64,000 nucleotides of DNA, taken from the NCBI GenBank assembly GCA_036768485.1, contig JAVLUZ010000143.1, positions 62,001-126,000 of the forward strand. The letters run 5' to 3'. This DNA comes from Mermis nigrescens. Taxonomy: Eukaryota; Nematoda; Enoplea; Mermithida; Mermithidae. Below are positions 59,353-64,000 of this stretch, in pieces. Position numbers and translations under genes: made by a program. Every line of letters begins with the position of its first letter. The first letter of the stretch is position 1. The notes beneath the pieces are model-generated. The model searched no databases, was not told where the DNA came from, and saw only the letters and a program-made list of their open reading frames with translations.

Positions 59353-61293
59353 TTAAGCCCGCCCTATAATAAATTTAGATAAGTCGACATCAATTAATCT
59401 AGATTTGAATATATTCAAGTTAGGGGAAGAGACTACAAAATCAGGTAGGTGATTCCAAATTGAGATATACTTATAGAAAAAGTCAAATTTTTGTAAATTA
59501 GAACGGACAAGAGGAACAACTAGCTTGAAACGATTTGTGCAGCGAGTAGTATTTTGATTAAGCACAAAAAAATCTGTCATGCAAAGACAAGATTTTTGAC
59601 TAATAATTTGATACATCATACATAAGCAAATATGAAGGCGACGTAATTCTAATCGACACAAGTTAAGTTGGTTAAGGCGTTCGTCGTAAGAAAGAGGGCT
59701 ATGATATCCAACTATGTATTTAGTAAATTTACGCTGAAGAGTCTCCAGCCTGTTGATATCACTAATATAAGAGGGGTTCCATAAAGCACAGGAATATTCA
59801 AGGATCGGTCTGACGTAAACAATGAAGGCCTTTACGAGATTATTTTTATCACGCGAAAAGAAGGATTTTCTAATTAGGATAGATCTCAAGAAAGCTTTCT
59901 TGATAATACTGTTGTAATGTTCCTTAAATTTAAGGTTGTGCGAAATTAGCACTCCTAAATCGCGAACATAGACAGAATCGTTCGTAATAACTTGTGTATT
60001 GAGTGTATATGACAATTTAGGATTATTTTTGCCCAAATATAGGGCTGTGCATTTAGAATATGATATTGGTAAACAATTTCTGGTGGCCCAAATGGAAATT
60101 CTATCCAAATCGGTCTGAAGTGTTTGATAATTGCAGGAAAGATTGAATGGTATTTTTAAGTCATCCGCGAACATAAAAGTCGAACTTGACAAGTTATCAA
60201 AGATATCATTTATAAAAATCAAAAACAACGTAGGTCCAAGAATGGACCCTTGAATAACTCCACTTGTAACAGCGGCATAATCTGAAAAACACTGATTAAC
60301 GCGAACACACTGAATACGATTAGATAGAAAAGCTTTTAACCAATTAAACAGGTGTTGTTGAATACCGTAACTAGTTAATTTAACAAGAAGTTTAGATATG
60401 TCGACTTTGTCAAAAGCTTTAGCAAAGTCTATATAAATAATATCAACGGTTTCTTTACAATCCAGTGATTTAACCCAAGAATGTTTACAATTTAATAGTT
60501 GCAATTCGCAAGATTTATGTTTTTGGAAACCATATTGAAAAGGTGATATTAACTCATTTGTAGATAAATAAATTGATAGTTGAGTATTAATAATACTTTC
60601 CATTATCTTACAAGTTGAGCAACATAAAGAAACAGGACGATAATTTTCAGTTAATGAGGGGTCACCCTTTTTAATTATAGGTACAACGTAAGCCTCCCTC
60701 CAAATGTCTGGGATATCACCTGATAAAAAAGAAACAGTAAAAATACTGATAAGGGGTTTAAGAAGATAATAAGCTAATTTTTTAACAAAAAAGTTACTTA
60801 AACCATCAGGCGCTATCGAAGTCGAGTTTTTCATCTTAGCAATCGCCCGTGAGACATTATTTTCGTCAAAGACGATGTTTGAAATAGAAAAATCGCCCCG
60901 CTTCTGAAAAACAAAAGAATCGTTAGTATCATCATTGGTAAATACGGAAGAGAAGTAATGATTGAACATATTCGTTTTACAATGAAGATCAGTTACTACA
61001 TTATTGTCGGTGGAAGTAATAGGTGGAATGCTTCGAGAATTATTTAAACGATTATTTACAAATCTAAAAAAGGATTTCAGATCGTTATGTTGCAATAAAT
61101 TACTTTCCTGTAAGCAAAAATGATTATGAATTTCTTTGCGTAACATTTTACAATGATTACGATACCTTTGTTTGCATATAATTGTACGATATTTTTTGTA
61201 TTTTTTGCCATAAAAGCCGTTTTTTGGCAAATAATTTTCGTAAAACTTTAGGGTATGAAAATTTGGAGGGCTTTGCTTTGACTTTGGGAACAA
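59353..61293 (-). pseudogene. LINE ORF2, reverse-transcriptase half
   Basis: Motifs in order: APDGLSNFF, VPIIKKGDPSLTENYRPVSL, YIDFAKAFDKVD, GVIQGSILGPTLF, the catalytic FADD box and a C-terminal LSYDERLNQLNLCRLELRR typical of CR1/Jockey elements. It overlaps the endonuclease frame by 137 bp. The switch lies near a T-rich run at about 61195. The domain itself is intact. Confidence 0.85.
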
Positions 61294-62146
61294 AAGTAAA
61301 AATTAGAGGCCTTAAGACATTTAAAAATACATTATACATGTCGTTAACATTTAAACAAGTAGAAAAAAGATCAGGCCAAGAAATCGTAGAAAGAAAGCTA
61401 CCAATACTAAAGTAGTCTGCTTTTTGAAAATTAAAGTGAGATTCTACATAAGTAGTAGGTGGAGTTATCAGAGTTTCAAAAGATATAGAATTGTGGTCAC
61501 TTGTGGAAAAGGAGGGTAGTACTTTAACATTAAAAACATTGTTTGCTGCAAAAATAACATCAATAATATTTGTATCATGCGTTTGATCTAAAACTAATTG
61601 TGTTAATCCTGTAGACGAGAAACAGTCGTAAAACAATTCGTTAAGAGAATCGGATGTAAAGGTACCTAAGGTCCAATCAATTTTAGGTAAATTGAAATCC
61701 CCTAGGATAATTACGGGATAAGAGCAATTATTTACCCATTCTATCAAGTTACAGATTCTTAAAGCATGATTTAAATCGTAGTGAGGAGGTCTGTAAATAA
61801 GAAGAAATCTAATTCTATCCTGACCATGGAAAAAGTCAATAATTAAAGAGTCAGATATACTCAGTTCGTTAGGAACTTTAACAAAACGAGCGCTAAAATG
61901 TGATTTTACAAAGACAATGACCCCGCCGCCTCGTTTATTTACTCGATCAGAGCGAAAAATTTGATAATTGTTTTGAGGACATAAAATACTATCATGAATT
62001 ACTTCATTTAACCATGTTTCACAACAGAAAATTAAGTCAAAATTGTCACTATCTAACAAATAATATAACTCCCCTAACTTGTTTACTAAACTTTGTGCAT
62101 TGAATAAAAAACACCTAGCACTAATAAATTCGGAGGGCGACTTATC
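61157..62146 (-). pseudogene. LINE ORF2, endonuclease half
   Basis: Continues in the same frame directly after the ORF1 TAG. No ATG precedes the endonuclease N-terminus (NAQSLVNKLGEL). Motifs: ETWL, GGGVIVFVKS, LIYRPP, GDFNLPKIDW and TSDHNSI, all needed for AP-like endonuclease activity. The frame ends at 61157 after a single-base shift relative to the reverse-transcriptase half. Confidence 0.8.
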
Positions 62147-63073
62147 CTATACAGAACCGGAATCAACGCGAGCGAAAGATTGAGGAAAGGACGGTTTAGG
62201 AAAATTGGAACGAGCGCGTGACGCGTAAGTCGGCTTCTTTTTGACACAATCGGCAGCAAAGTCTATGAAAAGATCCGTTTCGCCCGAGTTTCGTCGGTCG
62301 TTCAATTCAGCAAACAGCTCGCGCTGTCGCTTGCGCTGCATGTACGAAAGGTCTGGCCGAGCGCGCAATTTGGACCGACCATTAGATGGATTTGACGGGC
62401 GAATCACTTTGTTGACTAGTCCGATAAAACGACGTTGAGCACGTGGTGACGTGAGGCAAACCTTCAGGAATTGAGGTTTGCCCTGATGTTTGGGACCATC
62501 ACGGAAAACTTGCGTAATATCAACAGATGACAAGTCGGATTCATTGCTGAATTCATCAACCAAAGACTTTACAGACTTCAAATCGTCATCTGAATCGGGT
62601 AAACCGAATAATACTGCATTTGACTTCTTGGATTCTCGCTCCAAACAGTCCTTGATTAACAAACCGATGTCGGACGTATGGGATGCATTTGCCTTCGATT
62701 CGTAGCGTTCTTCCAATAAATTTATTCGAGATTCTAATATGGAAAATTTGGTTGGTAAGGAGGCAATATTTTCAAATACAGGTTTGCAACAGCTGCAAAC
62801 GAATGGGAATGAGAATGAAGCATCCACGTATTGTTTGCTATTAAAATAAGAGACGAGTGCTGGTGGTAAATTTAGGCATTCGGCATGAGCCCATTTGTGG
62901 CAAATATCGCACTGAATGGCCGAAATATGACTCTCAGTAACTAATAGCGAACAGATTATGCATGGGTAGGCGTCATTTTTAATAGGAGAATTTTGAAGCG
63001 TTAGATTTCCTGAATGCGATGGAGATTTTGATTGACGATCAATGGGCTTCTTTGACTGACTAGGTTTGCCCAT
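62147..63073 (-). CDS. LINE ORF1 protein (PHD-like zinc finger)
   Basis: 308 residues from the ATG at 63073. Residues about 38-95 hold a Cys/His pattern (CIIC ... CDICHKWAHAEC ... CSCC) like the PHD-type finger of CR1 ORF1 proteins, then a coiled-coil-like segment and a possible RNA-binding region (SNAVLFGLPDSDDD). It ends RVDSGSV followed by TAG. Presumed RNA-binding partner of the retrotransposon. Confidence 0.8.
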   Translation of the reverse strand: MGKPSQSKKPIDRQSKSPSHSGNLTLQNSPIKNDAYPCIICSLLVTESHISAIQCDICHKWAHAECLNLPPALVSYFNSKQYVDASFSFPFVCSCCKPVFENIASLPTKFSILESRINLLEERYESKANASHTSDIGLLIKDCLERESKKSNAVLFGLPDSDDDLKSVKSLVDEFSNESDLSSVDITQVFRDGPKHQGKPQFLKVCLTSPRAQRRFIGLVNKVIRPSNPSNGRSKLRARPDLSYMQRKRQRELFAELNDRRNSGETDLFIDFAADCVKKKPTYASRARSNFPKPSFPQSFARVDSGSV

Positions 63074-63148
63074 GGCGGATGTAATTTACAAATATATATA
63101 ATATATAATCGCAGCGATTGACCGGTCGATGCCGAATTTTGCAGTTTA

Positions 63149-63260
63149 GGGGCACTCAGGCCCGTATCCAGGGAATTGGGAGGCACGTGCCCTGCCCCCC
63201 CCCACCCCAAAATGAAATGTGGGAACGATTTTTCCTTACTCCCCTTTGCTTTTTTAGCTC
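63149..63260. repeat. CAGGCCCGTATCCAGGG repeat, second copy
   Basis: Diverged direct copy of 59123-59210 on the other side of the LINE. The terminus resembles hAT-like ends, but no duplication was identified. Confidence 0.5.
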
Positions 63261-63482
63261 AAAATCGCAAAAAATTTCGGCGCTTCGTGCCGAATTTTAA
63301 TTTATAATTGGAGTCTAGTTAGTCGCAAGCGCGAGCTTTAAACATTCCATTTTAAGTCTTTATAAACCTAAAGCGTATTTTTGCATCTATGTTTTCTGTT
63401 TCGCACAGCTTTTATGCAACAATAACAAGAAATTTTATTATCAATGAAATGACTATTAGAGTGTAAAAATCTATTAGAGTGT

Positions 63483-63818
63483 AAAAATGAATGGTCGAAA
63501 AACCTTGACGAAAAATCGCCAATTGATGCTATCTACATCGATTTTTGCAAAGCTTTTGACACAGTGTCACACAGAAAACTTCTAGTTAAATTGGGTGCAT
63601 ATGGCATTAATGGTTTTTGCTTGAACTGGTTGAAAGCTTTCTTGAATGGGAGATCCCAAAAAGTTGAAATGGGAAATTCCTTGTCTGATTCACTTCCCGT
63701 TTTGAGTGGGTTCCCTCAAGGTAGTGTATTAGGTCCTACAATGTTTTTGCTGTACATAAACGACTTGTGTGATCGTCAGACCACCAGTTCGATCTCACTT
63801 TTTGCTGATATAATATGA
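63483..63818 (+). pseudogene. LINE reverse-transcriptase fragment
   Basis: Open frame encoding AIYIDFCKAFDTVSHRKLL, FLNGRSQKVE, GFPQGSVLGPTMFLLYIND and SLFAD. It stops at the catalytic box: FADD should follow but FADII is read. Both ends are truncated. It is a Jockey/CR1-type relative but clearly not the same lineage as the 59-63 kb LINE. Confidence 0.8.
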
Positions 63819-63829
63819 AATATAATATG

Positions 63830-64000
63830 AAATAGTTTATTGTGACAGAGACGGAATTAAAACAATACAAATTTGGTCAAATTAAAAAAAGAAATAATCA
63901 GAGTAAATACACTGAAATGTCGTCAATGCAATTTTTAAATTCATCCTTCGGTCCCCCCTTATGTTTTCGGAAAATTTTGGTTGTGTCCCCCTGAAACAAT
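63830..64000. other. Window end, unassigned
   Basis: AT-rich sequence ending in CCCCC-containing repeat-like DNA; nothing supported. Confidence 0.3.

Larger units (their letters stand above)
59211..63100 (-). mobile_element. CR1/Jockey-type LINE retrotransposon
   Basis: On the minus strand: ORF1 with a PHD-like zinc finger, then ORF2 with an apurinic endonuclease and reverse transcriptase, then a (TTCA)n tail at 59232-59211. Damage is limited to one frameshift in ORF2 and a UAG between ORF1 and ORF2. The 5' boundary is approximate. Confidence 0.85.

Overview
The window is AT-rich, repeat-dense animal DNA, best explained as a nematode genome. The main evidence is one split host gene (21172-35046, + strand). 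Its 11 exons join with consistent phases into a 394-residue zona-pellucida (ZP) domain protein of the nematode cuticlin / cuticlin-like type. It has a signal peptide, twelve ZP-pattern cysteines, an RGKR furin-type site and a C-terminal membrane span. Everything else I can name is mobile or repetitive DNA. No rRNA, convincing functional tRNA, CRISPR array or prokaryotic gene was seen.

Layout. 1-7315: a fold-back element with long inverted arms and captured 3' gene ends near its centre; its left arm carries a 2-kb TA-inserted element whose empty site is preserved in the right arm. 7.3-11.5 kb: GGCCGG and GCGGGT arrays and small terminal-inverted-repeat (TIR) elements, several with clean target-site duplications (TSDs; TA or 8 bp). 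11.5-19.3 kb: degenerate copies of a GTGTAAACTTTACAC module family, a 172-bp tandem array, hairpins and nested hAT-like elements. 19.4-21.2 kb: one short membrane-protein ORF and the region upstream of the ZP gene. 21.2-35.0 kb: the ZP gene, with introns full of hAT-like and fold-back insertions.

36508-55095: a Polinton/Maverick element (an endogenous virus-like DNA transposon). It is bounded by the 6-bp duplication TCCGCA and by roughly 0.8-kb TIRs. Leftward genes, in genomic order: penton-like minor capsid, adenain-type protease, major capsid, a pVI-like core protein, a conserved protein of unknown function, a pX-like core protein, the packaging ATPase, a small helical protein, a chromodomain integrase, a second small helical protein and a Cys-rich protein. 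A rightward gene encodes only the N-terminal part of the protein-primed DNA polymerase B. Most genes carry a TATAAATA box 27-63 bp upstream of the start. The remaining polymerase domains are absent. Their place is taken by an 8.6-kb palindromic fold-back element (45496-54062), so the copy keeps its virion-making genes but cannot supply its own polymerase. Integrase, pVI-like and Cys-rich genes each carry one single-base frameshift.

55.1-64 kb: the rest of the repeat into which the Polinton inserted, TA-type miniature elements (one with a tRNA-like core), a CR1/Jockey-type LINE on the minus strand (59211-about 63100) with ORF1 and ORF2 in one frame separated by a single UAG, and a fragment of another LINE reverse transcriptase.
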